This document shows, piece after piece, positions 31,554-43,652 of a stretch of DNA of 64,000 nt (within the stretch, counting starts at the first letter, position 1; every line of letters begins with the position of its first letter). Origin of the DNA: Isochrysis galbana. Lineage: Eukaryota > Haptophyta > Isochrysidales > Isochrysidaceae. The position numbers and the translations under genes are program-made. Below the pieces are notes generated by a model. The model had not been told where the DNA came from. It was given only the letters and a program-made list of their open reading frames with translations, and searched no databases. Location: assembly GCA_018136815.1 (NCBI GenBank), contig CM030939.1, positions 4,395,419 to 4,459,418 of the forward strand. The letters run 5' to 3'.

Positions 31554-32491
31554 AACCTACTTTTTTATAAGTGGGGGTCAATGGGGGCCTCGCGCCCCCC
31601 TCTTTCCATCGCGGACACCCCCCGGGGTGGGCCCGTACATTCAACCCCAGCCCCTGCCCTCTGGCAGGGGCAGGGCACTCATCAAATCAGCCCAGACCCC
31701 TAGTGGGCGCGGGCCGCGAGCCGCACTCCCAGGCCCGCATGGGCCTGCTCTCGTACTGACTCCCCCCCCCATCCCTGGTCGCCAGGCAGACAGGGGCCTC
31801 AGGGCGGCACTTAAGGCCAGCGAGGCGAGCGAGGGAGAGGCAGGGGGGGGCCAGGGGCTGAGCCCCAGCCTCCACTGCCCCCTGAGCTGGCCCTGCTGGC
31901 CCTCTGGGCGCCCCTGAAGGACCTCTGAGAGCAGGCCATGGCGCGCCGCATGGCGACGCGCCGCAGGGACCGGGGCGGAAGAGAATGGAACGAGGGAGAG
32001 GGGGGGATTTGCACCCCCCCCGATGGAGTGTGGTGAGAAACGAGCCCCGTTTGCGTTAGCAAACGGGCGAAGGGGGGCGGCTGGCGACAGGAGAGGCGAG
32101 AAGAAGGGAGTGGCTCAAGACGTCCCTGTGGCAGATATCGGGGGGCGCAGTCATTTATTTCTTCGAGGACCGCTCGCGGCGCGAGCTGTAAGGGCCGTTC
32201 TCCTTTTTTGACGAGAGGTTCCTCCCCCCCCCCCCGGTGCTTTTTCCCGGAGAGTCGGCCGGCGTCGACCGGACCGCCTCAATGGGTTTTCCCTCATTTT
32301 AACTTGTGGGGAGTTAGAATGGGAGCCGGGGGCCTGCGAGGGGGGAGATGTGGAAGGGTGCATAGGAGTATGTATTTGTGACAACAGCACGCGCCAAGGT
32401 GTACGGGCAGGTGCGCTGAGGGCTGTCGTGTTAGTACCGGGCTAGTGAGAGTAGTGGTACTAATGCTCAGATAGATTTGTTTATTTGTTTG
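31554..32491 (+). mobile_element. Non-autonomous retroelement with 18-bp target duplication
   Basis: TATAATTGAGCACATCGC flanks it at 31536-31553 and 32492-32509. The 5' end is the hairpin CCTACTT-TTTTAT-AAGTGGG followed by GGTCAATGGGGGCCTCGCGC. The body (31640-31930) is related to 40300-40690 and, inverted, to the 8238-8785 duplication. The 3' end is T-rich (ATTTGTTTATTTGTTTG). No frame resembles LINE proteins, so it depends on another element for movement. Confidence 0.85.
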
Positions 32492-32509
32492 TATAATTGA
32501 GCACATCGC

Positions 32510-34144
32510 GCCACGGTAAAATAATTAGCCAAACCCTGATTAATAGTTAAAAAAGCCCCTGTTTCCTGTTTCCTGTTTACCGTTTGACCACCCTGGAATT
32601 ATAATGAACGCGTTGCATCGATTCTCGTGGCCCTAGACTCTAGATGGGAAATGGGAAATAGAAATACAGTATACGGTATACGGTGCTGCTGCTGGTGCTG
32701 GGGACTACAAATATTACGGCCAAATACCAAAAACAAATACGAAGGTTGTACTTGGTACGAGTATTTGGCCTCCGGCCACAAATACATCGCAAATACATTC
32801 GACATTCGAGGCCTTCAACCCAAGACCAAGACCAAGACCAAGACGCGCTTTAAATACAGCCAAAGACAGCACATGTACATATCATGTATTTGTGTATTTG
32901 AAATGTATTTGGCCTCCGGCCTCTGGCCTCTGGCCAAATACCACGGTAAATATGTATTTCCCATCTGCCATCTGGGTTCGTGACACTATACAATGACAAT
33001 AATAAAAGCAGCGTATCCGCAACCCGCAACTTGATGACTCGTTCGTGACTGAGAGTGAGATTGAATTTGCCCATAAATAGACCCCAATTACTTTCGGCTG
33101 CCGATGCAGCCACAAGTTGCGCCAACACCTGTTGCCTGTTGCCTGCTGCCTGCTGCGCCAATGCCAATGCCAATCTTGCAAGCATCGGGACGTGCTTCCC
33201 ATAGATAGTGTAGATAGTCCCCACTTACCACATTATGTCTTGTTGCGATCGACCGCGATTTTTTGGGGTTTGGGCGACTTGTACTCCTAGCTACCTGGGC
33301 GGCGGGCGGCGGGGGGCGGCCAATTCGCATTTCGTCATGAAACAGATCGTCCGCCCCGCAGAGACGGGTCACGTCAAACAGACGCGCTGCCCTGCCCTCG
33401 CCAGTAGGTGGTAGTTAGTAGTATAATGATGCTCGGTCGTTGAGCGGGCGTTGCGGGGGGGCGGGGGGGAAGGGAATAAATAGAGCTCTGGAGTAGGTGA
33501 GAGAGGTCGGGCCTCTTTTCAAAACTTGTGTGTGTACTTTTACACACCAAGAGAGAGGAGAGATAGGAGAGAACAAGAGAAAATTCTAGAAGGAGTGTGT
33601 ACGAGTATCTGAAGAACACATATTGAGAGGAGAGAGAGAGAGAGAGGGGAGCAGCTCGGGTAGGGGAGGGAACGAACTAGAGCACCAGTCGAGGGGTAAA
33701 GAGAAGAGAGAGAAGACACACACGAGAAGAAAGAAGAGAGAGAGGGGGAATCCCCCGAATTTCCTATCCATTCGATTTATGAGAGGGGAAGAGAGGGGGA
33801 AGAGGGCCGAGAGCAATAGGTGGACAGAGAGGAAGAGGGATATTAGAGAGAGAGACGGAGAGGGAGAGGGGCGGAGAGAGAGAGAGAGAGAGGAGAGAGA
33901 GCCAGCGCGAGGGCGAAACGAAAGGGGCCGTGCTCCCTGGCCCCCGCTGCCCCCCCCCTCCCCCCCCTCTCCACCCTCTCCGCCCTAGCGCACCCTTCCA
34001 CTTCTTCTCTTCCCCTCCCCCCTTCCCACTTCCCCATCCCCACCCACCGGCCTGACCGCCGCTCGGCATCTCGGTCGCCTGCCTTCCCTCCGCCCTTCCC
34101 ATTGCCCTCCCCCGCCCCCCCTTCCCCTGTTCCCCACTGTCCTG
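32510..34144. other. Intergenic region with an AAATAC-word element
   Basis: 32641-32974 is built from AAATAC words and starts AGATGGGAAATGGGAAATA. It ends in an approximate reverse complement (GTATTTCCCATCTGCCATCT), suggesting a terminal inverted repeat. I found no target duplication. 33620-33990 is GA-rich and 33950-34140 C-rich, probably 5' flank of the next gene. Confidence 0.5.
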
Positions 34145-35756
34145 ATGGCCTCATCTTCCTCGGTGCTCGCCGCCTACGAGGGCGCGCTCCGCTGGACCTT
34201 CGCCCACTTCTCAGGCGGTGCCGGAAAACCGCTCTTCTGCGACGGATGGCTCGACCTTTGCGAAGCGCTCGGGCTGGCATGGTACCTGGGCGAGGAGTCC
34301 CTCGTCCAGATCTTTGAGAGCGCCACGCGCGTCAACCGCGAGAAAGCACGCCGGCCAGTGGGCATGTCGTTTGTGCAGATGGGTGATGCGCTCGAGATGT
34401 GCGCCCACGCGGTTTCGGAGAAGCAGTGGGCGGTGAGCCTCTAGCCGCCCGGTTGGATTCACCCGCCCAACTGACGCGAGAGCCCCCCTCCCCCCCTATC
34501 TCTGCGACTACAGCGCAGCTCACGCACGGCCGCCCTGTCCCCGATAGATCGAATATGCCGCCGAGAAGCGCAGCCGCTTCAAGTACAAGTATGTGGACGC
34601 GGAGAAGTCGCGCGTTAAGACGCCAACCCACGAGTCACTCTTGCAGATGCTCTCGGCCATGGGGCTGGACGACCCTGACACTTTGTACAAGCGGCTGGGC
34701 GCCTCACCCTACGCAGCTTCGACGGGGTATGGGACATCTTCGATGGCTGCACCAGCACGGCAGCCCAGCCCACGCACGCGTTTCACACACCCCACGAGGC
34801 CTGCATCGTCCGCCACGAAGGGGCTACGGTCAGCAATCGGGTCTCCGTCCTCGCACACGGTTGGCGAGCCGGCGAAAGAGCCGGCTCTGTCAGCGCGAAG
34901 GAATTCGCCACGCCGTCGCTGGGTCTCGAGTGCGCCCATCAACCGCAAGCCACAGAGCGGAAGAGGTACGGCGGCTGCCCTTCAGGGCGCTGACATTTAT
35001 GCGTCAAATGCGGATCTTCCGCGGCGGGCCACGTCGGCGTCTACCAGATTCGTGCCCCAGCCGCCGCCTGCGCCACAGCCTCCATTAGGGCGCCAGTGGT
35101 CGTTCAGCGCAGGCCCTCAAAATCCATCGCGCAACGGTTCGGTCGAGCCGTCGCCGCGCACATCGCCGCGGGGCAGACGATTCACCGAGGCGGCATTGCA
35201 GCCGTCATCCTACTCGCCTGCACCACCGGCGCGACCGCCCACGGTGCCGAGCAACCTCGGCGGGATCGGGCTCGCGTGGGACTCGTCCTTCTCAGTTTCC
35301 GGCGCGAACGTTGCCTCCAAGCGGTTGAACGCTGCGTCGCCGCGTCGCACTATTCTAGGGGCGAGCAAGTTGTACGGCGGTGCAGGCGGGGCACGCGACG
35401 GCCTGAACGCCGGAGAATCCTCGGTGAGTACGGAGCAGCAGCCAGGCCTTCGTGCGAATGACACCGGATCGGTCATGGATCGAGACCTCGATGCCCGCCT
35501 CCTCCGCGAGATGTCGACAGCGCGGACGAACTCCGGCGAGGTGCTGTCGCCGACGAAGAAGGCCAGTCTCTTGTCTGACGACTATTATAGCTTGGGTAGC
35601 GCCGGTCTCTTGGACCTTATGAGCGCATCAGGATTCCACAAGGCGATTGCCACGGCGGCTCGCTCTCATGAGAAGCAGACCTTGTCGATGAGCAGTCCAA
35701 GGCAAGAGCGCATGAGGAGACAACAGCGGCAGCTACAGCAAGTGAGCAACTCATAG
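34145..35756 (+). CDS. Protein with possible EF-hand-like N-terminal domain, disordered tail
   Basis: Exons 34145-34432 and 34548-35756 join in phase 0 across a 115-nt GT-AG intron, giving 498 aa. Residues 10-135 are globular and helical: EGALRWTFAHFSGGAGKPLF, CDGWLDLCEALGL, SLVQIFESATRVN, then GMSFVQMGDALEMCA. Across the junction comes EKQWAIEYAAEKRSRFKYKY. The spacing of hydrophobic helices around DGWLDLCEALGL recalls EF-hand-derived p25-alpha (TPPP) domains, but canonical calcium ligands are not evident. From about 150 the chain is rich in Ser, Pro, Arg and Thr with SPTKK- and SPR-type sites. It ends with a short helix, GLLDLMSASGFHKAIATAA. A microtubule or ciliary role is speculation. The ATG at 34145 is the first in frame. 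Confidence 0.6.
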
Positions 35757-37247
35757 GTCGGCGACGGAAGTTTAGGCATCCTTCAGGCATCCGCGAGTGA
35801 AGCGGCCGACTTATCACTTCGCCTGTGACTGTTGGGAGGCGGCAAAAGCTCCACCGCCGCCCTCGTTCTCGATGGCATTCACCCTTATAAGTACTAGGTG
35901 ATCGCCTTCGTCGCGTGAGCGGTGATGGCATGAGCGAGGAGGAGCATGCAAACACCTCCTCGTGTATTTATTGCACTTAGCTATGAAGTTGTATTGCTAT
36001 TTCTTGTTTGGTCAAGGCTCTGGCTAATGGTTTGTTCTGGGAGTGGAGAGTGTCCCGCCATCATTAGGCTAGGCGTTGGTGCTACCCACAATGCGCACGA
36101 GCCCAGACCGACGGGAGGGTGCTCCGGACGGAGCACAGCGACGCAGCAAGAAAAGCCGCACCAAAACGGCGCACCAGAAAACAGGACGACGGTAAAAATA
36201 TCCTTGTGATGCATTCTCGCCGCGCAAGCGACTCTAGACCCACTTCTCTCACGCAAGCGTTAGCTACACGCTATACCCCCACGCCCCCCCGGCCCTTGCC
36301 CTTTACGCCCCCCCAACCAACATCTGGCGACTCCATAGGGCGTGGCTACACGGTGGAGTCCCCCAGCCGCGTGCGAGGCGAGAATATTTAAAGGTTATCT
36401 AAAGGCATTGCTCGATTTCAGATACTCTTTTCATCTCTTTTGGCGGCGTCGGTCCGTGTTCCTCGGGTGGTTGTGCGGTTGCGTGCGTTGCCTTGCTACC
36501 TGTATTTTTGCGCGCACTTGTCTTCGCACCTTCACGTGTTTTTCGTCGGGCTTCGGCCGTGTCCTCACTCCTCGCCTTGGTGGTGCTGAGGACTTGACCT
36601 GCATGCTGAATCGGCACGAGCGCCTAACCTCATAATCACGTACCAATGACAAGGTAGCACTTCATCGTGTACGTACACGCTAAACAAAAACAGCAAGAAA
36701 GCAAAGAGCTAGAGTACGGGTCTAGGCCCTTGTGTTGTGTTCATTATAGGCGGATTCGCGAGGCTGCGTCCAACACAAAATACCATCGCGATGCTCGCCC
36801 GGTGGCAACCAAGGTACAAATTAAGGAACATCACAAGCACACCGACACTGCATTGCGTTATTGACGCCGTTGAATGGAATTGAAAGTCACTAGTAGGAAC
36901 AATTGGGTGTACGACATTACACAATATGCATCCTCTTCTCGTAGCCCGCAAGGAGTCGTCAAAAGATAGTCCAGCGCTGGGCCTCCTCTGCCGTTGAGCA
37001 GAGACTTTCGCACGCCTATCATCACAACCGTGATGCTCTACCATCACAGGCAGGCGGCGCATAACGTGGTGCGTCCCGATCGATCAGTATCGGATTCAAT
37101 GATGCCATCCCCAACTTCTTGCTTGCCGCAGGAATCGGAAAAGGCACGGCTTAACGCCATTCGAAGGCAAGCGAGACGGGCGAGCAACGCAGATGGCGTA
37201 CGTGCTGGCAAGTCTCGAGCGCCACATCCTACCCAAAGGCTGCCACA
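35757..37247. other. Intergenic DNA with a LINE-type tail
   Basis: 36340-36385 (GGGCGTGGCTAC then GGCGAGAATATTTAAAGG) matches the 3' tail of the element at 6408-7603, plus orientation. No coding part accompanies it. The final stretch before 37248 is the 3' flank of the kinase gene. Confidence 0.55.
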
Positions 37248-39104
37248 TCAAAGTGCAATGCCAGCGGCCTTCAAGGCGACTGCCGCTGCCACAGCACAGC
37301 AAGCCTGCAGGATTTCCTCAGCAGAGGGTCTGGCCTCGCGAGCGGGGTTCATCATGCCACGGATCACCTCGGCAAGCTCAGCGCCGCAGTCTGCAGGCGG
37401 TCCCACCGAACCAGAGCGCAGCTCGATCCATCGGTCGCCAGATCCGGGCAGCTCCTCCCCCGAGCGGAGTTCGTACACGACCATGCCAAAGGAGAAGATG
37501 TCCGCAGCGGTCGACCTGTAGAGGGCGTGGTGAAGGGGTGGTAGGGTGGAGCAACGCGGGACATGTGTTGGCCGCGCCCCGCGGGGGCCATGCTGCGGGC
37601 GAGCAGCTCACGGGTTGCTCTCGAGGAGATCGCGTGACAAGTACCGAGCGTCGCCCTCTTGCTCGTTCCATGCCTTGAGGGCAGCCGCTTGGCCCAGGTC
37701 ACCAATCTTGAAAACGCCGTCCGAGCTAATAAGGATATTGTCGGGCTTAATGTCGCAATGTATCACCGCGTGTGAGTGGATGTGGGCAAGTCCGCGTGCA
37801 ATATGCCTGATAATCTCCCAGATACGTGGTTCAGCAGATGCACATGAAAGCGCTAACCCTTCACGCTGCATGAGTTGCCCGAGTGTTCCGCCGGTGCAAA
37901 GCTCCATCTGCACGTAGAAGAACGAGGCGTCTTGCCAGGCTCGGTAATACTCCACGACATTGGGATGCGCGGGCATCGAATTGGCGAGCTGCACCTCACG
38001 CAAGTACTCTGCGCGCTCATTGCGCGAGTGAAACTCGCGTTTGGACCGCTTAATCGCATAGTGCTCGTCAGGCCGCATCTTGTGCCGTACGGCATAGACA
38101 TCGGAGAAGGAGCCCGAGCCCAACTGGTTCAGCCATGTGAAGTGGTCATCAAACTTGAAGCCGCTCAGTTGATCGCCAGGCATGCAGAAAGAGGCTGAAC
38201 GCTGGTCCTTGTTCACAAAAAGAAGTTTTGTGTCACGGATTGAATTCATGCGCGAGATCGGTGCGGGAGCTCCGGGCGGCATGTCTTCGCCGCCGCTTTG
38301 GCGCCAAGAGTTCTTGCCCCGGGAGGGAGACGGCATGTGCATGCGCGACCGGGCGATCGGAGATGATTCCGTAGGGGAAAGGCCATCATGAAAGGAGTCA
38401 AACTTTGGAGCCGGCAGGATCAATGGCGAGTCGTTGGGTGAGAGCATGTTCTCATCGGAGGACCGCCCACTGGGGACCGGGCTCCGCGCGACCATACCGA
38501 CGGCAGCCCCGATGACGGCCCGTATCCCACGCCGCTGCCGCTTACGCCGCTCCTCAGCAGGTTCTAGGCCCGCGGAGCTTCGCGCGAGCTTTGCTGAAAC
38601 AGAAGGCATGCTCATATTCATTGGACTGAGACTGAGCTCGTTGACGTTGTGTGGATCGGCCTCATTCATGTCGAGCGCGCGGCGCGGATCGGGCATCTCA
38701 TCACCCGATCCGTCGCGCTCGACCAGGGCGTTTCCCACAAGAGGCGGCGCCGAGTGCCGCTTGTGCACCTTGCTGTTCTCCTTCTGTGGTGCAGACGGCG
38801 GCTGCAGATACCTGCGCTGCTCACTGTAGATCTGCTGCTTGCGCACTGCGGCAGGTGATCCGAGCTCCGCGAGTGGAGTGGGGGGCATAATGGGGCGGTC
38901 TCCTGTCTCCGCGCGCGAGAGATCCGTGTCTGCTTGTGAAGAGCATCCCTGGGAGCCCCAGCCTGCCACCCGCGGCTGCAGGCCTGGCTGGAACTTTGGC
39001 GTGCGCAGCATCAGAGACTCTGAGGGCGAGCCATCGTGCGGCGCGCAGAGCTGCTCGTAAGACTCGGAGCCTCGGATAAGTACGGGCTCAACCAGGTGGA
39101 CCAT
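37248..39104 (-). CDS. Wee1/Myt1-like protein kinase
   Basis: Exons 39104-37612 and 37515-37248 join across a 96-nt GT-AG intron in phase 2, turning ESN-P into ESNPSTAADIFSFGMVVYEL. The product is 586 aa. Residues 1-320 are a Ser/Pro-rich regulatory region. The kinase domain starts at about 322 with LGSGSFSDVYAVRH, lysine in YAIKRSKR (about 352), HCDIKPDNILI (Asp about 451), DLG in KIGDLGQAA (about 469) and EGDARYLSRDLL. KRSKR, DLG in place of DFG, and EGDxRYL are hallmarks of the Wee1 family, which phosphorylates CDKs on the inhibitory tyrosine and delays mitosis. The domain ends in NPAREARPSAEEIL. Active-site residues are intact. Confidence 0.88.
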
Positions 39105-40267
39105 CCTCCCCGCCCGCTGGGCTCAGCTGAAGATGTCTCCCCCCTCCCCCTTCTGGCTCCTTGCGGCTGCCCTTATCTCTCACTCCCCCCCCCCCCCGGT
39201 GAAGAGAGCTGAGCGGCGGGTAGAGAGGATTTGGGGGGGAGGGGGGGGCCGGAGCCGCGGCCGCGGGGGAGAGAGGGGGAGGGGGGGGCGGGGCGCTTCC
39301 CCCCCGCCCCGCCCCCCCCCCCCCCGCGCCCCCCCGCCCCCCCCTCCCCCCCCGCGCGCCCAAGCGGAAAAGCCCCCGTCCTTCCCGCCAAAACCCTTCT
39401 CGCCTCCCGCCCGCCCGCCCACCTCTTCCCGCCGCCCTCTCTTCCCCAAGCGAGGTTTGACTTCCCACGCAGAGTGCCACCCATCTCGCCTTCTCCCTCT
39501 CTCTCACGGGGCGAGGAAGAGATCGCGACGAAGACGGCGGGCTCCCTTGTCCCACTCTTTCGACGACGGGCGGCGCCCTCCCTTCCTGTGGGATGGAGAG
39601 GATAGATGGACTCCACCACAGTCGAAAGTATTGGCAGCGTCCGGCCGTCGGCAGAAGAAGCTCGTCAAGTCGTCAAGCCTCTCGCGCAGCCAGTCTCGTC
39701 CACGATCTCGTCGAACCCGTCCTCGTACTCACCGACTCACCCGCCTCAGACGACGCGGGCCATTCATTCCTGCCGTAACCGAGCGCCTGGAAGGAAGAGA
39801 CGGAAGAGAGGGAGAGGGAGAGTTAAGAGTTAAAAGAGTACCTCGCTTTTGATCCTCTTGCAAAACTTTTGCCTTTTGTCGTTGTTTTCTAACCGTTTAT
39901 GACTGGTCGCCATGGCGGGGGACCTCGCGCCCTCCCCACTCTCTCGACCCCCCCCCGGCCGATGGGGCGAGAATCCCCCCCCCCCCCCTTGCGCTGCCAT
40001 TTGGCATTCATGCAATAGAGGCTCACCTCTCACCTCAAATTGTGCCCAGACTCCACACTCTCCGTGCAGGTAGAGGTTTTGCTCACCTTTCACCGTATAG
40101 AAGTCGGTTAGGAGATATGAGATATGTCCATGCTCCTTGCTAGAAGCCAGAAGGTGTAGTATTTTTCTTATTTTTAAACAAAATTTTATGGGTCCCGGCG
40201 TGGCCGATGGCCGATTTCAGCGCGGTGGCGCGGTGCTGGCGGGCGGCTGCCTAGGGAGGTCAAACAC
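39105..40267. other. C/G-rich upstream region and a short SINE-like copy
   Basis: 39180-39360 is C/G homopolymer-rich DNA upstream of the kinase. About 39890-39990 begins AACCGTTTATGACTGGTCGC CATGG and continues CCTCGCGCCCTCCCCACTCT. It is related to the SINE-like element at 63103-63251 and to 54890-54970. No target duplication was recognised here. Confidence 0.5.
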
Positions 40268-40942
40268 TCAACTAAGTTTATACTTGGTTGACCCATGGGG
40301 GGGCACGAGCCCCCCCCTCTCTCTCCACTCCTCCCCTGCCATGGGGGAGGAACCACCCATCCTCCTGGCACGCCTGATGGCTTGCCAGGAGGCCACTGCC
40401 CTACTGACCCACTCCCTTCCCCTTCCCCACAGGCTCGCCCCATTCGCCCATCCTGGCCCCTCGTGACCAGCCCATCGCTCCAACCCCCCCTCCCCCCCTG
40501 GTCGACAGGCAGACAGGTGCAGATTGGGGGCCCCAGAGGCTCGGGAGCACCAGCGAGGGAGAGGCAGGGGAGGCCAGGGCCCAGCCCCAGCCTCCTCTGC
40601 CCCCTGAGCTGGCCTCCAGGAGCCTCCAAGGGCCGCCACAGGGCCGCCACAGGGCAGCTGGAGGCCTGCCGCAGGCGCGCCATCGCGCGTGCCTGCAGGA
40701 GAGGGGAGAGAGCGCGCGGAGAAGGGGGTGGGCGGAGCGAGAGCTCCGCTCACCGGAAAATAGGTAAGTCCCGCACCTGTTTACAGGATAAGTCGGGGCT
40801 GAGGCCGCCGCCCACTCGGAGACACAGGAGGAAGGGGGGGAATGATCACCGGGGGGAGGCGCGGGCCACCGGACCATATCTAAGCCCTTCACCCCTATCC
40901 CCCTAGTAGTGCACGGGGGGAGTCGCCTTATGGCGGGGGGGT
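40268..40942 (+). mobile_element. Hairpin-headed repeat element
   Basis: It starts TCAACTAAGT-TTAT-ACTTGGTTGA, a 10-bp stem with one G:T pair. The body resembles the inverted 8238-8864 copy and the 31554 element. Its 3' part (40870-40942, CCATATCTAAGCCC and GTGCACGGGGGGAGT) resembles 7448-7500, the 3' region of the LINE derivative. This ties the non-autonomous repeats to the LINE. Flanking duplications were not found. Confidence 0.65.
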
Positions 40943-41290
40943 CTCGTGGTTGGCAAAGTAAGTAGAGTCGCCCAACTCATCAATGAGCTCTCCGTCGGCC
41001 GGCTTCCAGTGTTCATGGCCCGTGTTGCCACCACCGGCGGTACCGACCAAAACTGACAGACACCCCTGTTACGCGGCACAAGCGGCGTCGGCCGCGTGCA
41101 CACCTCTCACCTCCCATACAACTCTTCCAGCCAGGAGGCGTGCGTGCTCACCACCGAGTGTTCGTCGTGGTGGCATCACCTCCTCGCTCCCAAACTTTTT
41201 CAGGGCCACATCGGCCGTGCACGCGCAGCAAGGCACCACCGGTGGAGCGCCCTCTCTCTTTCTCTCGAAGGAGAAGGGAAGTTTCCCCAC
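40930..41290 (-). pseudogene. Possible 3' end of a gene truncated by the element at 40268
   Basis: The minus-strand frame ending near 40930 reads VGTAGGGNTGHEHWKPADGE and LIDELGDSTYFANHETPPP before a stop. The composition is protein-like, but PPP and the stop come from the adjoining repeat element. An upstream open segment (about 41290-41110) contains ALKKFGSEEVMPPRRTLGGE, followed by a good donor (GGAG/GTGAGA). Joining them needs an intron of only about 50 nt, so the model is weak. No family is recognised. Confidence 0.3.
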
Positions 41291-41559
41291 CTTTCTTCCT
41301 CCCAGGCGCCTCGCAGATAGGTTTAATTTGCTATCTCCCCTGCGGTTCTTTATCTGCTTCTGGGGGCAATCAGGTTTAATTTGCGACCTCTTCGTATCTC
41401 CCCCTTAGGCACACCGCACTTCTTTCGTCTTATTCGGTAGGTCTCTTGGAATCCTGTGCGGCAGGATTGCCCCTCGTTTCCGTTATGGTGCGATTCCCCT
41501 TCCAGACGGGATCGCCGACAGGCCGCTGACGTCGACGCCAAAGCTCGAGCATCCACCCG

Positions 41560-42176
41560 ACCCAGGGTACGCCCCGGACGGCGAGCGTGACATCATCAAC
41601 CCGAATGAAAATAACGTTGGGTAATACCTTGTAATGGTTTTAACCTGATAATGGCTAGTAATGGGGTATTAACACCCCTGAATAACCTGTTAACAACCAC
41701 GGAAAAACCCAACCTGTTAATGTAATGACCTTGACCTTGAAAAAACTACTAATGGGTTTCCAGAAAACTCACCTGTTAATGGTCTGCCCTAGCCTTGACC
41801 GAGGCCGGGCCCCGGAAACCAAAGAAAAAGGAAAGAAGGGGGGCAGGGGAGGAGGTGGAGGGAGGGAAGATAAGGGCGATGGAAATAGAGATGGATAGTC
41901 CTGTAGACGGTAGGTGCATAGCCCAGAATCTTCAGATGTTTTTTTTAACTTGTCAGCATGCTCAGAGTCTAAAAAAATCTTCTTAATAGTTAATAGTTAA
42001 TAGTCACACCGCGCCCGCAACTCTGCACCTTAGCTATGGAGCTATGGAGCCACGCCCACTACTCTCTCCCCCCCTCCACCTGCCTTGCGGCCCGTCCCCT
42101 CGTAGTGCGCTAGCTAATTAGGGGCTGGGTGTTTGGGGTTTCCTGCAGCAGACGGCGTGCTCCGATCCCCGATAGT
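41560..42176 (+). repeat. Repeats ending in a LINE-type T tail (41800-41946)
   Basis: 41800-41946 reads GGCCGGGCCCCGGAAACC, then GGGCGATGGAAATAGAGATG and AGAATCTTCAGATG followed by eight T. It matches the 3' region of the LINE at 57320-60618 and the tail at 48105-48252. 41610-41780 contains repeated CCTGTTAAT/AATGG words. No gene is seen. Confidence 0.65.
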
Positions 42177-42653
42177 TAGGGCCAGGCGGAAATATTCCGA
42201 AAAACTTGCCCAAATATTCCGCGAAGAAATCCCATTTATTTCCTGGGAGGCCACCCAAATATCCCCAAAATATGCCGACCTGGTGAGTTTTTTTTGGGGC
42301 TCGAGCACTCGAGCATCGAGCACGCGTGAGATAGGCCGAAGCTGCGCACATGTGGCCCAAGCAAGCTAGTGGAGCACTGGGGAGGGCAGGGCTGGACAAG
42401 GCGGAGCCATACCTCTAGCAGGCATCGCTCGCGCGGGGGGGGGGGAGGGGGGGGCACGGGGCACGCGCTCTCTGAAGTAAGGGTTTCTGGGTTTCTTGCT
42501 GTACAGGGAGTTTTGGCTTTTTACACTCCTTCCATGAGCAGCCCAAATATCCTGAAATATCCTGAAATATCCTGAAATATCCCGAAATATCCCGCGAGCC
42601 GATATCCGCCCAAATATCCCGGGAAATATTCGGAATATTTCCGCCTGGCCCTA
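42177..42653. mobile_element. hAT-type MITE with 25-bp perfect TIRs and 8-bp TSD
   Basis: The left end TAGGGCCAGGCGGAAATATT plus CCGAA is repeated exactly as reverse complement at the right end. CCGATAGT directly flanks both sides (42169-42176 and 42654-42661). An 8-bp target duplication and TAGGG/CAGGG-type ends are diagnostic of hAT transposons. The 477 bp contain no transposase. The interior is made of AAATATCC words, including four tandem CCTGAAATAT units near 42550. It is a non-autonomous DNA element. Confidence 0.92.
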
Positions 42654-42661
42654 CCGATAGT

Positions 42662-43621
42662 CGATAGGTTTTCCTCTCCTTCCTCGTCTTGCCTCAACTT
42701 GCCTCCTGTGCCATCGGGCTATCGGCTTTTTGCGTTATCCTTTTGCGGTCAGGGGGATCTATGGCTGTGCCTCAGTGATTCCTAGGGTGGAGGTCGGGTA
42801 GGTGTGGGGGTCGCGGCGAGGGGCCATGCGCGATTATGCGAGTCTGTCCGCTATACGGAGCGCTTGTGCTATTACGCTATCACGGTCCGGTTCGTGCCTG
42901 GCGTCAGGGCGCCTTTGTCGTTTATTGTAAAGACGGGGGTGCTAAGCTCGCGCGGGAGCATGCTCAGATCTACCTAAATTGCGAGAAAACTTGCGGGCAA
43001 GTCTGGTCAAGGGCAAGGTGGGTATGTGGGTAGGTGGTAGGTAGGTGGTAGGTGGAAGGTGGTAGGTGGGTGGGGGTGGGGGTGGGTGGGTGGGTGGGGG
43101 GACCGCAGACCGCAGCCCCGGCCCCTGGCCCTTACGAGAATTGTACACTACACCAACTCCCAACTCCAACTTCCAACTTCCTAACCGGAGACCGGAGACC
43201 AACGGCAACACGGCAACGGCTTGCGGCTTCTTGCTTACGTGCGCACCGAGCAGCTGTCATTGTTTTTTAGGAAGTGAGAGGGTTCGGCCCCTGTAGATGC
43301 GCTCCCCCAACGGCCACGGAGCGGACGCCCGCTCACCCTCTCTCGAGCCCGAGGCGTTTTGTTTTTTTGGTTCGGTATGTGGTACGGGATGCGCCCTCTC
43401 ATCTCTGCACGCCGTTTCCTCCAGGCCTCTACATATCTCTATCTGGGTCTATTTCTTTTGTGTATCTTGCAAGAAAAGTGGTGTGTCTTCCCGTGTACAT
43501 CCTCTGTCTCTGCCCCCTCCTTCTTTCTTCTCTTCAGGCCATAATATATGCATCGTCTACACCTGCTCCTCTCTCTCCTCTCTCTCCTCTCTTATTCTCC
43601 GTCTTCCTTGTGGTGTGGCAA

Positions 43622-43652
<31 letters not shown>

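Noticed and set aside
39133-39852. Pro/Arg-rich 239-codon frame divergent from the kinase
   Set aside because: It runs through C/G homopolymers with no family motif; probably the kinase 5' flank.
40268-40906. Several 160-200-codon frames across the hairpin-headed element
   Set aside because: They lie entirely in a dispersed repeat and share no conserved peptide with the copies at 8238 and 31554.
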